Shown here: positions 1 to 11,682 of the stretch, piece by piece | How positions within the stretch are numbered: position 1 is the stretch's first letter | Layout of the letters: each line of letters begins with the position of its first letter | DNA from: Meghimatium bilineatum | Taxonomy: Eukaryota; Mollusca; Gastropoda; Stylommatophora; Philomycidae | Reading direction: 5' to 3' | Assembly: GCA_034231615.1 (NCBI GenBank) | Contig: CM067309.1 | Span: 38,347,627-38,411,626, forward strand | Length of the DNA: 64,000 bases | Notes under the pieces: model-generated | Told to the model about the DNA's origin: nothing | The model's input: the letters and a program-made list of their open reading frames with translations, nothing else | Database searches by the model: none | Made by a program: the position numbers and the translations under genes

Positions 1-266
1 TGTTTACACCAATTTCATGCAGTCTTGACAGCAACCACAATTCTTGCTTTTGAAAATCTTGTGATAATCGAGTGAGATGCCTTAGTGCATTAACTGTGTT
101 AGATCGATCCATTGATGTACACATTGACACTGGCCATGCACGACAGTTCAACCATTTACCTCAACACTTGCAAGTCCTCGTACGAATATAAAGGTAATAT
201 TGAGAGATTGCATCCATAACTTCACCTATTGACGGCGGACAACTCCAACTTTCCAACAAATTAATA

Positions 267-437
267 CAGTGGAATCCTGTTGTAGCAAATTGGTCCGCAC
301 CGACAAAATATGTATGTAATAACAGAAATTAGCTATATACAGTACACACATAGAAGAAATATAATTGGGGATTATGAAAAATGTTGTTATAAAGTTAAAT
401 GTGTTATAACAGAATACGCTATAGAGGGATTTTACTG
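267..437. mobile_element. pogo/Tigger-like MITE, full copy
   Basis: A 171-bp element with imperfect terminal inverted repeats beginning CAGTGGAATCC and a TA duplication on each side (265-266, 438-439). Hallmarks shared by all copies in this window are TGTTATTACATACATAT, CAAAATCCCCAATT and CCAAGTTGTTATAA. It has no coding capacity. Assignment to pogo/Tigger rests on the TA target and CAGT termini only. Confidence 0.75.
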
Positions 438-544
438 TAGCTGTAACAATTTTCCCCTCTATCATCTCATTGTAAATACTGTTTTATGTATCATATCTTA
501 AGATTTACTCAACAACATATCTATCTTCAACGATACATGCCGCA

Positions 545-735
545 AAAATCTTGACCAGTCCAGCCTTTCATATGTCTATCCATGCTCCCCCCCCCCCCCC
601 CGCTTCTTCATTGTTTCCTGTCGTACCATTTTTTTTTACAAGGGCTCTAGTCGGCATCTATGTCCAAACCATGCAAGTTTCTTCTGTCTGATTGATCATT
701 GCAATATTTCAGTGTACCAAAGTTTTAGCTGGTGG
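545..735 (-). mobile_element. LINE 3' fragment (RT C-terminal motif)
   Basis: The minus strand reads RQKKLAWFGHRCR, the motif after the RT domain in the same family as 22787-23278; stops and a C-homopolymer interrupt it. Confidence 0.5.
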
Positions 736-1650
736 CGTCAACTCCTCTCCTGTTATTAAAACCAGATGTTAAGTTCAGTTAAATTCTCCAAGTAGCTGAA
801 AACAACGGATTGATAAACTTCCACTAAATTAGCGTGTCTCACAATCATTACAAATCATACATAATCTAACGCACCACACACAACCTGTTTCTTTATTGTG
901 TAGAAAATCTCCACAGTTTTATTATTACTTAGATACAGTAATTTGTGTATTCATTTTCCATGCTACCGCAGCGACAAATATTTTTCATTTCTCCTGAACA
1001 GGCGTTCGTGTGTCGTTGATTAGAGATTATGATGATGAAGTTGGTATATGAAGTCATTGATTGGGTAAAATTGCTTCTAGCACTGTTACTAACTAGACTA
1101 TGTACATATTCATGTCCTTAGTGTAGACAATGCACATAACTTAAGCTTTCTGTTCATTTCTGCATGGCTTGATTCAATATTTCGTTAAGTGGTCGGGAGA
1201 GTGCAGTAAAACTGGTCACCGTATGGTCAGTAAATATTGAAAAAATATATAGAAAAGGTTTAAATAGCAACATTACATTGAACAATACACAGGATTGATG
1301 TTTTTACATAGAGATCTTCAAGTTGGGGCAGACAAATTGATTCCATTCGTTTGTTAGTCCCTTTCTTGATAAAGACTGGTTGAAACGTTGATCTGTGAAA
1401 TGTTCAACGTAACACTACTTAAACTTTTGTGTACATTATTTTGTCAATATTTACATTGTCCATGCTCTCCACTTTTATTTACACTATGTCTTTAGTAAAT
1501 TTTAAATAGATTGCTTCAACGTTTGTTTGCTCTCCCTCCCTTATATCTTTCATCAGAAATGTGTATTTTCAAGGATGTTATGTTGCTTCTGTCAGGACAT
1601 ACCATTTTATTATAGCGTTCCTCCTGTGTTTTTACTCTTTGTAAGTATCT
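736..1650. other. No feature seen
   Basis: AT-rich sequence without recognisable genes or repeats of more than a few units. Confidence 0.5.
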
Positions 1651-1654
1651 TCAA

Positions 1655-2036
1655 TTTTGTTTATATTTTCAATACTTGTGCACTAGAAATCAATAATACG
1701 TTCGATATTTTCAATACTTGTGTACTGGAAATCAATAAGTTAGATATTTACAATACTTGTGTACTGGAAATCAATAATAAGTTCGATATTTTCAATACTT
1801 GTGCTCTAGAAATCAATAATAAGTTCGATATTTTCAATACTTGTGTACTGGAAATCAATAATACGTTCGATATTTTCAATACTTGTGCACTAGAAATCAA
1901 TAATAAGTTCGATATTTTCAATACTTGTGCACTAGAAATCAATAATAAGTTCGATATTTTCAATACTTGTGCTCTAGAAATCAATAATAAGTTCGATATT
2001 TTCAATACTTGTGTACTGGAAATCAATAATAAGTTG
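1655..2036. repeat. 42-bp minisatellite, 9 copies
   Basis: Core TTCAATACTTGTGCACTAGA. Because 42 is a multiple of three, a false 179-codon ORF (1527-2066) and a mirror ORF run through it. Confidence 0.95.
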
Positions 2037-2220
2037 GAAGAAGACTACTGGCGTCTCACAAAATAGAAGGATGCCTTATACAGGAGTAGGTTCATGAAGT
2101 CTACAGAAGGTGATACATGCAGGTCAACTTGCTCAGAATCAAAATATTTTAGATATGTCAGCACGGAAGGTAACATTCTCCGCTGGATTTCTGCCACATG
2201 AACAAGCAATCATTTTTGCA

Positions 2221-2397
2221 CAGTGGAATCCCTTTATAACAACTTGGTCTGGACCAACGAAACAAAAAATATGTAAGAACAGAAATTAGCTATATACAGT
2301 ACAAGTAATATAGAATAAGTATAATTGGGGATTTTGAAAAGTGTTGTTATATTGGGAACTTTGTTAAAAAAGACTGCACTATAGGGAGATTCCACTG
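2221..2397. mobile_element. pogo-like MITE, full copy
   Basis: Both CAGTGGAATCCC-type ends and the internal AATTGGGGATTTTGAAAAG block are present. Confidence 0.7.
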
Positions 2398-2404
2398 TAT
2401 CTAC

Positions 2405-2600
2405 ATGGACATCTAGACACTGGGCCTCTAAGGGATTTTTCAGTTGTCTCTATCATTGGATATGTTCTAATCATCATTTAATGTGGTTCCCATTTCTATG
2501 AAATCTTTCATGATTTTTCTCAGTGTATTAGGTCTTCCCTGGTTCCTTTTTCTCTGTGGTTTCTGTGTCATTGTTCTTCTAGCTTTACCTTTTATTAGTT
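2405..2600 (-). mobile_element. Possible LINE 3' fragment
   Basis: The minus strand reads NQGRPNTLRKIMKDFIEMG, reminiscent of the GRP..TWRR.....M motif near the end of non-LTR ORF2. It is heavily mutated. Confidence 0.35.
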
Positions 2601-3047
2601 TTCTGAGAGTTTGCATTGTGTTTAGCAAGTCATCTTTTCCCCCTGGTTATTACCATTTATTAGTTGCTTAGCTTACTCTGTCAGAGTGTGAACTATATCG
2701 GTTTTCTATTAGAAGGTCAATTCTCTTCCTCGTTGTGTTTTACTTCCCCAACTATGCAAATTTATTACTTTCTTTTTTTGGTTTTGGAGGGTAATGTGGG
2801 CACCTGATTACTCCACCCCCACAAAAACTGGTGTCGCTCCTACATCAGTGGACTTTAGATGTTTCTCTGGTCTTTCTGCTCAGTTTGTGCTTTAGATGGT
2901 TCTCTGGTCTTTCTGCTCAGTTTGTGCAGTACATTATTTCTGTGCTTGTAGACATTGTGATCTTGTTTCTGAAGGTGAAACAAATTACCATATACTACAT
3001 CTGGCTTGATTAACAAAACTGGATTATTTTATCTGCCTAACTGATTC

Positions 3048-3215
3048 TGTGTTCATTCTCAAACTCCTGCAGGCTAGCAGGATATAGCATGAGATCTGGA
3101 TGTGTTATGGTTTACATGCGATGTGCACCTGTCAGCATGACACATCTGACTTCAGCAGGATTTCATGTCCCTTTGATGGTTGGACCACCAGACATGGCAG
3201 TTCAAGGTGTTGCTA
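3048..3215 (+). mobile_element. SINE-like family B, truncated
   Basis: Family B is about 250 bp. It shares its first ~20 bases (GTTCATTCTCAAACTCCTGC) and GGATGTAGTC with family A but continues with GTTTACAGC, CAGCATGxCTTCTGGGTCAC, and CCTCCTTAGTCGCCTTTTA. This copy covers the first two thirds. Confidence 0.58.
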
Positions 3216-3985
3216 TATTTCCTATCTGTTTGGACCCTGGTAACACCTCAATGAACTTTCTCTGCATTCTGTGCGGGCACCTTGTCTCAGAATCCTCCAT
3301 CTTCCAATTAAATTCATCAATATTTGGTAGTAAAATTCCATAAAGACTACAACTTTCCCCCACGACACTTAACAGTGGAAGTGACAATATATAGACTCAT
3401 ACAACAAGGACACTTTTTGACCTCATTACCTTGGAAATCATACAGACGTTCCCTCTAATCTGCGCAGAACTGAAAAGTGAGCGCACAGAATTCAACACTG
3501 TGCCTAAGATCCAAGACAAGTGTCTCTTAAAAAATAAAAGGAAAACTGCATTTTTAAGACATTGGCCTGCAGCTGACCACGCCATTGTATGAACTGTTCA
3601 CGCTCAATAAATTTCTTTCCCTGTCATGCATGTCATAAAAGACGACTAGGATTGTTGGGTGTGGGGGTTATGTTTCTCCACTCCATAAACTTGAGCTGTG
3701 ATGAAGTATGCTGAAGATCCAGACTTGGAATGTGGTAGATGGATCTTGGCATGCCTGGATATTGCAAGAAAGTCAAAGTTCCCTTTAGAGAAGATTGTCC
3801 AGCCTGTTACATTGCACTATATTGTGATAAAACTTGCATGGTTTGGATAATACATGTATTCCACTTTTAAGTTAACATTTGACTGACCTAATTTGAGCGA
3901 TGAATTTTCATTATATACTCTTGGTGGCCGACTTTGCCAATCATCAAAAGACAGTTATGATACTTCAGAAATGTGGCAGTCATCT
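3216..3985. other. Mostly unassigned
   Basis: A short family B-like tail on the minus strand near 3620-3660; otherwise nothing. Confidence 0.4.
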
Positions 3986-3988
3986 AGA

Positions 3989-4472
3989 TCGTGGAATCCC
4001 TCTATAGTGCATTCTGTTATAACAAATTTGCCTATATAAAAAGACTTTTCAAAATCCCCAATTGTATTTAATTCTATATTGTTTGTTATTGAAAGACAGG
4101 AAGTAAAATGGTTCAGTCACCTTATAAAAATGAACCCAAACCAAATACCAATAAGATCACATAACAAAAACGGTGAATAGAAAACATCAAGATAGCATTG
4201 AACAAACATGGACTAAATGCAACCACGTTGACACATCTGGCCTTGGAACGACAGCTTAAGCACCCTATGCTTAACGGCAAGTGTGAACACGATCAACCAT
4301 CATTCACCTGGGGATACTATTAACCATCATTCACTCATTCACCTGGGGATACTATCAACCATCATTCACCTGGGGACAGACACTATATTGTTTCTACTCT
4401 ATGTAGCAAATTTCTGTTATTACATACATATTTCGTCGGTCCGGGCCAAGTTGTTATAATGGGATTTCACTG
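3989..4472. mobile_element. pogo-like MITE split by a LINE fragment
   Basis: The two halves (3989-4088 and 4386-4472) join into one full copy; the roughly 300 bases between them carry a reverse-transcriptase fragment and a small array. Confidence 0.7.
4089..4385 (+). mobile_element. LINE reverse-transcriptase fragment inside a MITE
   Basis: The start reads RQEVKWFSHLIKMNPNQ, the (K/R)WFGHL.RM.P motif typical of the region after the RT domain of non-LTR elements. The second half (4307-4375) is three copies of a 27-30-bp unit with core CATTCACCTGGGGATACTAT. Confidence 0.55.
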
Positions 4473-4625
4473 TACTAAGAATAGCTGACCTATGATAGTC
4501 TATAATATAAAGATGGCCACATTCACATCATACAGTCTGTCTGTGGGTTATGAGTATTTTTAGTGAATAAATAAATGTTTGTTATAAATATATATTTTTT
4601 ATTTTAAAAATGATAAAAACAAATA

Positions 4626-4787
4626 CTGCGAAATCTCTCTATAGCATATTCTTTTACAAATTTCCCTAACACTTTTCAAAATCTCCAATTAATTATTCTA
4701 TATTATTTGTATTGTATATGGCAAATTTCTGTTATTACATATATATTGTGCTGGTCCGGACCAAGTTGTTATAACAGAGTTTCATTG
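4626..4787. mobile_element. pogo-like MITE, diverged copy
   Basis: The internal landmarks are present (GGTCCGGACCAAGTTGTTAT, TTCTGTTATTACATATAT); its ends are eroded. Confidence 0.65.
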
Positions 4788-5216
4788 AATATGGTTGACA
4801 TTTAAATCAAAGATCTGCTTTTGAATGAACATAGAGTAATAAGTAAAACAACGAATAGTAGAGAAAAAAATATTTATTAAAAAACTTTTTTTTAAATTAT
4901 TTCCGGAGTTATTCTTGAAAAATCAGATATTCTGGAAGATGAGTTTTGGAATTTTTATAAAGTTATGTCCCATGAATATCCATGTAATTCACAGCATTAT
5001 AATAATTACGATTTTGTTCCGGAAATAACTGGGTTTTTCAAATTCATTCAGAAAATGTAAACATTTGTTATGATACGTAAACAATTTGAGAGCTCTTATA
5101 TGGTACGGGACTGGTACCTCAATAAAGTTGCCAACACCATTGTTGATGGGAGATAACTGCTTTCTGGATTGATGTTTAGTAAACTGATATGGCTTAAAGT
5201 TAATTAAACTCTAGAT

Positions 5217-5292
5217 TATCGAGTTAATTGAACTCTAGATTATTGAATTAATTAAACTCTAGATTATCGAGTTAATTAAATTCTAGATTATC
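5217..5292. repeat. 24-bp minisatellite, about 4 copies
   Basis: Core TTAATTAAACTCTAGATTAT. Confidence 0.85.
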
Positions 5293-5593
5293 CATCTTCG
5301 CTCAATTTTTTTAAGTGTCAACAATTTAAATTTGAAGTCAATCTGACCATCTTGTGCTAATATTTCTTTGCAAATAATATATGCTTGACACTTAAAATGA
5401 AACCTATTTTGTGCTTGCTTGCTTTATGTTTTTACATGTATATATTTCATTTTGATTTTCATTGTCTCTAGCATATCTGTATGTTACTGCATGTGGTTGT
5501 GTGTGGTTGCTTTTATTTACAACACATATATTCATGAATCTTCTGCATTTGTTTTTAAATAAACTCCTGCAGGTTAGTAAGATATGTTTGTCC

Positions 5594-5735
5594 ATCACAT
5601 GATGATGATGATGACCATTTGTTATATCCGCTTTATGAAATTCAGTTAGTTATGTCCTTGACTATGAGTTCATAGTTGCCAATAACACTTATTATGGCCG
5701 CAAATATCCTTGGGCAGTTTTTTTCTACTATTTTC
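5594..5735 (-). mobile_element. LINE 3' end, zinc-finger-tailed family
   Basis: It matches the 3' ends at 29650-30130 and 49005-49475 (GATGATGACCATTTGTTA..., ATGAGTTC.TAG.TG), truncated at 5'. Confidence 0.5.
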
Positions 5736-6008
5736 GTGAATGTGAAAATGACTTGCACTGGGGATATGTACTTCAATGAGGAGGAGTTGTTCAAAGTGAC
5801 CTCATTCTCTCATCGGTACCCATCTGAAATTATTTGCAAGACAAATCCAGATGACTCAAGATATCTCAATTGTCATTTCCACTTGTCCCATTAGGTGCGC
5901 GAAAGGGTGTGGAGTTGTAGGTGTCAGTCTTTGACCATTTGAATAGCATTGGCCATGGTCAACCCATGTCTCTTTAAGGTTTCTTTGCTTGTCTCCATAC
6001 ATCTTCTT

Positions 6009-6160
6009 CTTCAGTGTTCACTCTCAAACTCCCGCTGGATCTCCCTTGTAGCAGGACCATGATCCTACTAGATTTCCAGCAGGATGTAGTCCAGAGAATG
6101 AAAATGTGTTGTGTCGCCGTTTTATTTGCGCCAATGGCCCGACACATCCATCTTCGACTG
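6009..6160 (+). mobile_element. SINE-like family A, full copy
   Basis: Family A is about 150 bp and runs from TTCAGCGTTCATTCTCAAAC to CCGACACATCCATCTTCG, with a hairpin core around TAGCAGGACAATGGTCCTA. This copy is near the inferred consensus. No tRNA boxes or coding capacity were seen. Confidence 0.7.
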
Positions 6161-6495
6161 GGTCTCCATACATCTAGTTCTTAGTATTGTTACGTCCCTT
6201 GTAGCACAATCTTCAGCTGCTGTCTCAAGATGTAGCCCACATATCAGCCTACACACTTTCACCATCTGCTGAAAGAGAAGGAGCTTATTTGATTACGCGT
6301 GTAGTGTACCACCATTAGTTGAGATATTACTAATCACTAGTCCTCAAAATGAAATCTATGTGCGAGGTGATTGGGTACGATCTAAGTCGACCTATTTTGA
6401 ATTCTCTTGCTGCGTGAATTTATTTTTATTAATAAATCCTCGATGCTTGTATGTCATATAATTCGGAAGGAAATGCGCTCTAGTTGTTTTGACAG

Positions 6496-6653
6496 TCTGC
6501 AATATCTGCGCCTTTCAGTCAAACTTTAGTATGACTTTTGAGTCATTTCAGCCCATGGGATGGGACGGCCAACTATACCCTAGAACCAATTAGTTGTCTA
6601 TTACGACATGCACAGTAGACATTGTTGCTATTCTTTGTTCCCTTTTCGGTTGC
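6496..6653 (+). mobile_element. SINE-like family B, 3' part
   Basis: Contains ATATCTGCGCCTTTCAGTC, GGGATGGGACGGCCAACT and the tail ATTGTTGCTATTCTTTG. Confidence 0.55.
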
Positions 6654-6744
6654 CGGAAATTTGCTGGCGTTATTCATACCTGTAAACTAGTACATAATTT
6701 CTGTATTTTGTACATAAATTGGTACAGATTCTGGTTTTATATAT

Positions 6745-6745
<1 letters not shown>

Positions 6746-6774
<29 letters not shown>
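6746..6774. repeat. (AAT)n microsatellite
   Basis: About ten units of ATA/AAT. Confidence 0.95.
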
Positions 6775-6775
<1 letters not shown>

Positions 6776-6779
6776 TAAC

Positions 6780-8235
6780 CCATTAGTAGGGGTGTCACAA
6801 TGAGACGTTTCACACAGAAAGCAGGCTTCCCTATCTTCTGCAATCTTTATGAGTTCAAAAACTCCACACCGTCCATTCCTTGTTATTATCCAACCATCTT
6901 CTTCAGCTCTCCATGTCTACTTCAACCGTACCTTAAAGAACAACATTTCACATCGAAGACTGTTTTATAGATTCATTAATAAGCTGTCAGTGTTGTCAGT
7001 TAGTGACATACTCATGCCGAAAACACGTGCTGGTGATCATATTTAAGCTCAGCAGTGTAAGTCACGCAGCAGTGTAAGTCACGCAGCAGTGTAAGTCACA
7101 CAGCAGTGCAAGTCACGAAAGAATAGTGTTCTTAATACAAAATTTAGTTACTATTTTTGGTCTGAGGTACAGAATAATCCTGAAAGTAGAACTGCTCATA
7201 GATTGCGTACATTTCAACGAGTACGTTTGCCTTATTTTTGTTTCAAAAATACTCAAAAGTTTAATTGAATATGCCCATATTTACTTTTAGTGATGTAATC
7301 TTTATACAGAATTTTGGAATAAAACCACAGAATTGTAAGGATAATTTTGACTGAAATAGTGTGGATATTTGTGGAAGTTGACATGTATGATATTGTCTGC
7401 TTTCTAACATGGTGGTTGGGAACTCTAGTTTTGGAGTTAGATTTAGATGACAAGGTATATTTTTCTTCCATAATGCAAAATATTGAACTTGTTGTACGCA
7501 CCCAAAAGTCAGGTTTGTACACGCTCATTTAAATGTTACTTCAATGAAATTAAATATTTTGTGCATTTTTCATTCAACTTATATATTATACATCAAAATG
7601 TCAAAAATGAAATTGAAAATATATGTTATAAAATAGTATATTGGTGAAATTAAATGTATAAGCCATGTCTTGATGTCGAGATTTGCCCTTGGCTGTCTAT
7701 TCACAATATTTGTGGTAAAAACATGATAGTTAATTTTCCTATTAGGCAGGCTTTTTGCATGCTAAGAGTTAATGGAACTGATGTATGGAAACAAATATTT
7801 TGTACTCCCAGTTATGTAGGCACTAGGATTTTTATTCTGAAGAAAAGAGGTTGCTTGCTCACACTGCTATCATAGTTGGCAGATTGTTTTTTTTTAAAAA
7901 CTCCTTCCCCTGAAAATGATTTTTAAAAAGTCCCTCCGTGCCAAGAATTGAAATCAAATTTTCTTGGTTATCACACTTGTGTTCATCTCTAGCTAACATT
8001 CTTGGGTGCACGTCTTTTTATGGTCACTTCCTAAACTTCTACTTCAGCACAGGCAGACGTTGTCAATTTACGCAGTTTATATATGGAGACTCAAAATGTC
8101 TCCTGTCACAGTTTGTGGCTTTCAGTTTCTTCATCGAAGGTGGACATGAAAAAAAACCACCATTTTGTATGTTTGAATTGTTATAATGTGTGTGTGTGAC
8201 ATTGATTTATACAAGACAGTACAAACTGTAGCCAT
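6780..8235. other. No gene recognised
   Basis: Apart from the 17-bp repeat, several 60-90-codon frames lie here (for example 7347-7532 and 7654-7875) with no family resemblance. It could be a long 3' UTR. Confidence 0.4.
7055..7120. repeat. 17-bp repeat, 4 copies
   Basis: Unit GCAGCAGTGTAAGTCAC. Confidence 0.9.
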
Positions 8236-8238
8236 CAT

Positions 8239-8425
8239 GAGAGATAAGCTAGTGTAATCCTGTCTGTCAACTTGTTGAGATAAGCTAGTGTAAGCCTGTC
8301 TGTCAACTTGTTGAGATAAGCTAGTGTAAGCCTGTCTGTCAACTTGTTGAGATGAGCTAGTGTAAGCCTGTCTGTCAACTTGTTGAGATAAGCTAGTGTA
8401 AGCCTGTCTGTCAACGTGTTGAGAT
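8239..8425. repeat. 36-bp minisatellite, 5 copies
   Basis: Core GAGATAAGCTAGTGTAAGCC; copies differ by one or two bases. Confidence 0.93.
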
Positions 8426-8535
8426 GAAAACTTTAATATAAAAGAGCCCGAAAACCATTTGAAAATCCTTACAGAGCAGATGAAAATATGTACATATAAT
8501 TCTTTGATATGGTAATCACAGTCAATGATTAAAAA

Positions 8536-8672
8536 TAGTCAAATTCCATTATAACAACATATGATGTATGTAATAACAGAAATTTGTTATGTACAATATA
8601 AACAATAAAGAATACAAATAATTAGGGATTTTAAAAAAGTGTCAAAAATTGAATATAGAGGGATTTGACTAT
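8536..8672. mobile_element. pogo-like MITE whose end runs into an array
   Basis: One end (8536 onward) and the interior are present; the other end, ATAGAGGGATTTGACTATTGG, is the first unit of the array that follows. Confidence 0.65.
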
Positions 8673-9018
8673 TGGTCCCATAGAGGGATTTGACTATTGG
8701 TCCCATAGAGGGATTTGACTATTGGTCCCATAGAGGGATTTGACTATTGGTCCCATAGAGGGATTTGACTATTGGTCACATAGAGGGATTTGACTATTGG
8801 TCCCATAGAGGGATTTGACTATTGGTCCCATAGAGGGATTTGACTATTGGACTAACCTGGGATTTGACTATTGGTCCCATAGAGGGATTTGACTATTGGA
8901 CTAACCTGGGATTTGACTATTGGTCCCATAGAGGGATTTGACTATTGGACTAACCTGGGATTTGGCTATTGGTCCTATAGAGGGATTTGACTATTGGACT
9001 AACCTGGGATTTGACTAA
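8655..9018. repeat. 25-bp array that becomes a 49-bp composite
   Basis: Core ATAGAGGGATTTGACTATTG, which is the end of the adjoining MITE. After 8820 the unit alternates with a variant carrying ACTAACCTGGGATTTG, making a higher-order repeat. Confidence 0.93.
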
Positions 9019-9029
9019 TTATATCAATC

Positions 9030-9185
9030 AATCAATAAACCCATAACACTTCAGGGTCGTAGGGGTACCACATTGGATGCTTCAGCACACAGAGTCCTCC
9101 AGCGAAAACTATCGTCAGCGATGCGGATGAGTGTGGAAATATCTAGCCCTGTCCATTCCTTGATGTTGTCTGTCCATGTACTAAT
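9030..9185 (-). mobile_element. RTE-like LINE 3' end
   Basis: It matches the last codons and the TTGATTGA-type tail of the element at 22787-23300, on the opposite strand (TCAATCAATAAACCCATAAC at the tail). Confidence 0.65.
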
Positions 9186-9256
9186 TATATAGAGAATTTC
9201 TGTTATTACATAAATATTTTGCCAGTCTGAACCAAGTTGTTATAATGAGTTTTGAC
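9180..9256. mobile_element. pogo-like MITE, one end only
   Basis: About 75 bases matching the TTCTGTTATTACATAAATAT to CCAAGTTGTTATAATGAG half of the family, just after the LINE tail at 9030-9185. Confidence 0.5.
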
Positions 9257-9522
9257 AATATCTTTATTGCAAAATGTAGAAAATGATACACTTGAATCTG
9301 GTTTATAATAAATTTACATTGCCAGGAATGGCTTTAATCTAGAAATCATTTTTTTTTAAATTTTACACAATGATGAAGGGTCACATTTCAAGTTATGGCT
9401 GAAAAGTTAGACTGTATGAGAAATCGCTACAAGTTGACAGGTTACAGTGACCTGACTTGTTTATAGAAAGTTAGAATCATAAACAGGCGGTAATTTCTTG
9501 TTGCATATATTAATATGTGGGA

Positions 9523-9982
9523 CCTTCCTACTCTGATCCGGTGTGTTCAAATGCGATGTCATTTTTGGGAAAACCCTATAATATAGGTCACAGAATATTA
9601 TTTAAATAAGGTATTCTGTAGTACTCAGACATGTCGATTTGTGCGTTTATTTCATTGATTTTGAAGTAAGTGTGCATGGTTGTTGGTGTTAAATCGCAGA
9701 TGTCAATTCTAGTAAGTATTTAGGTTAGTGGGCTTTCTTTAAGGATGAGATTAATTTTATAGTATGTGTTTGAGTGGATTTATTAAGGTTAGGATTAAGT
9801 ATAGAACCAGATATGCTTCAACTGGGGGGGGGGGGGTTATAATTAATTGTCACTGTGACAGCCATATTTCTTTCACAAATACCTTGCCCTTGAAAGCGCA
9901 CTGAAATTTCATATTGTTGGCATGCAGAATTATGCTATATTTAGAGATGGGAAAACACCCCTGGATGTCAGAGTAGGAGCAA
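9523..9982. mobile_element. TIR element of about 460 bp, class unknown
   Basis: The left end (9523-9547) contains CCTACTCTGATCC and the right end (9953-9982) contains its near-reverse complement GGATGTCAGAGTAGGA, with a further AACACxCC match inward. The interior is AT-rich and non-coding, with a G-homopolymer at about 9826. I could not define a target duplication. Confidence 0.5.
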
Positions 9983-9989
9983 CATTGTG

Positions 9990-11380
9990 TTTTTTTTTTG
10001 TTTGAAGATTGCGATAAAAAATATGTTTAATTTTTCTGTTCTTATGTTCTGGTGGCTGTTTGATAAATTTATTGAAGTGTACTTCTTTCTATTACATGTT
10101 CTCTGCATACCTTCATCCAATGAAATTTAAGAGGGGGCTTTCTATGTTAAACATTCTCAAGCACAGCACTCCAAAAAAAAAGAGAAAGAGAGAGTATTGT
10201 AGAAGTATAGTCATTTGACAATCTGATTAATACGTCCACAAATAATTTATCATGAATATTTCTCATCACGACTAATATTTTCTTCAAGACTGCCGAAATA
10301 AATCATCCACCATATTTTATTCACAAGGTTTTTTTAATTTCGTTTTTAAATTAATTATGATAATTTATAGAAATGTAGTGGAGAGGTCCATTTTTTAGAC
10401 ATAATATTTACAGCAATTTGTTGTAGAAATGTCTCTATTTTTTCTAGACTTTTACATGTGTACTCATATTCCTAGTCAGCAACATACAGTTGTCGTGAAA
10501 CTGTAAAATGCTGTTGTGTCATAGCTTACAGCTGTGATGTGATAACAGTGTTTTTCAGCCTGACATACTCAGCTTCAATACATTTCTATGACACAACAGA
10601 TTCTGTTCTCTGGATCATGTCCTGCTAAACAGCAGGAGTTTGAGAATAAATGCAGAACACATTTCTAAATGAAATATCTACAAGCGTGTGAAATATGTGC
10701 AACACGTCACGCACTTACACTTGCTTCTAGTTTAATGTTTACCATCCTCCAGTTACTTGTGATAAGAAGAATACTCTGGTAATCCATAGGTCATAATTGA
10801 ACCCACATTCTATATCTACTTTTGACATCACGGTTTCAAAGATGCCACATCCCCGTGAGAAATCATTTTGTAATAAATAACATTCATAATTTTGATTTAT
10901 TTGAAACTAAGAAATAAAATAATAAATAAATAAAGAGGTGAATTAACAAAAATATGACCTGTTATGTGAATTAATTTGGACCTGTGTGCATCTGAGAATG
11001 TTCTAGATTTGTTGCATGCTAGCCTGGTAAATACTTCTCAAGACGTGATGTGCGCGTTTTATCGCAGATTTTGCAAATAACAGAAACTGAAAGTCACAAG
11101 CCGTCTGCTATATTTTACATTGCAGTTAACTCCCCTATGTTAACAATATTTATTCTTCAGTGTTTACGTGATCTTAATACTAAAGATTGTCATTTTGGTG
11201 GTAGTGTGGTTAATGGTGCCTGCTCACAAACTAAATTTGACCATACTTGTGCTCTGAAAACTAAATGTCTACATTGCACATGCAGTACAATGGTACAATT
11301 CAGCTGTGTCTAAATATATAAGAATAGATCAAAAGTAATGTCTTAGACTGGGTATTGATTGTAATTAATATTAATTCTAA
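9990..11380. other. No gene recognised
   Basis: AT-rich, with family B fragments at 10518-10655 and an 87-codon frame at 11050-11313 of no recognisable type. Confidence 0.4.
10518..10655. mobile_element. Two family B fragments in opposite orientation
   Basis: A plus-strand middle piece (10518-10580) faces a minus-strand 5' end (10585-10655) with GCAGGAGTTTGAGAATAAATG. Confidence 0.45.
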
Positions 11381-11384
11381 AAGT

Positions 11385-11625
11385 TGTTTAATGTCTGGGT
11401 TCTTGATTTGGAGGTGGTTAATGTCTGGGTTCTTGATCCGGAGGTGGTTAATGTCTGGGTTCTTGATCCAGAGGTGGTTAATGTGTGGGTTCTTGATCCG
11501 GAGGTGGTTAATGTGTGGGTTTTGATCCTGATGTGGTTAATGTGTGGGTTCTTAATCCGTAGGTTGGTAATGTGTGGGTTCTTGAGCCAGAGATGGTTAA
11601 TGTGTGGGTTCTTTATCTGGAGGTG
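11385..11625. repeat. 30-bp minisatellite, 8 copies
   Basis: Core TTAATGTGTGGGTTCTTGAT. In-frame ORFs on both strands are artefacts. Confidence 0.93.
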
Positions 11626-11682
11626 CATCCTCAAGACTTGACAATACCCACATGACCTCATTTACCTGTCATATTTTCACTT

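Noticed and set aside
1527-2066. 179-codon frame with 14-residue repeats
   Set aside because: Product of the 42-bp array; open on both strands, no conserved domain, and the ends drift into non-repeat sequence without coding character.
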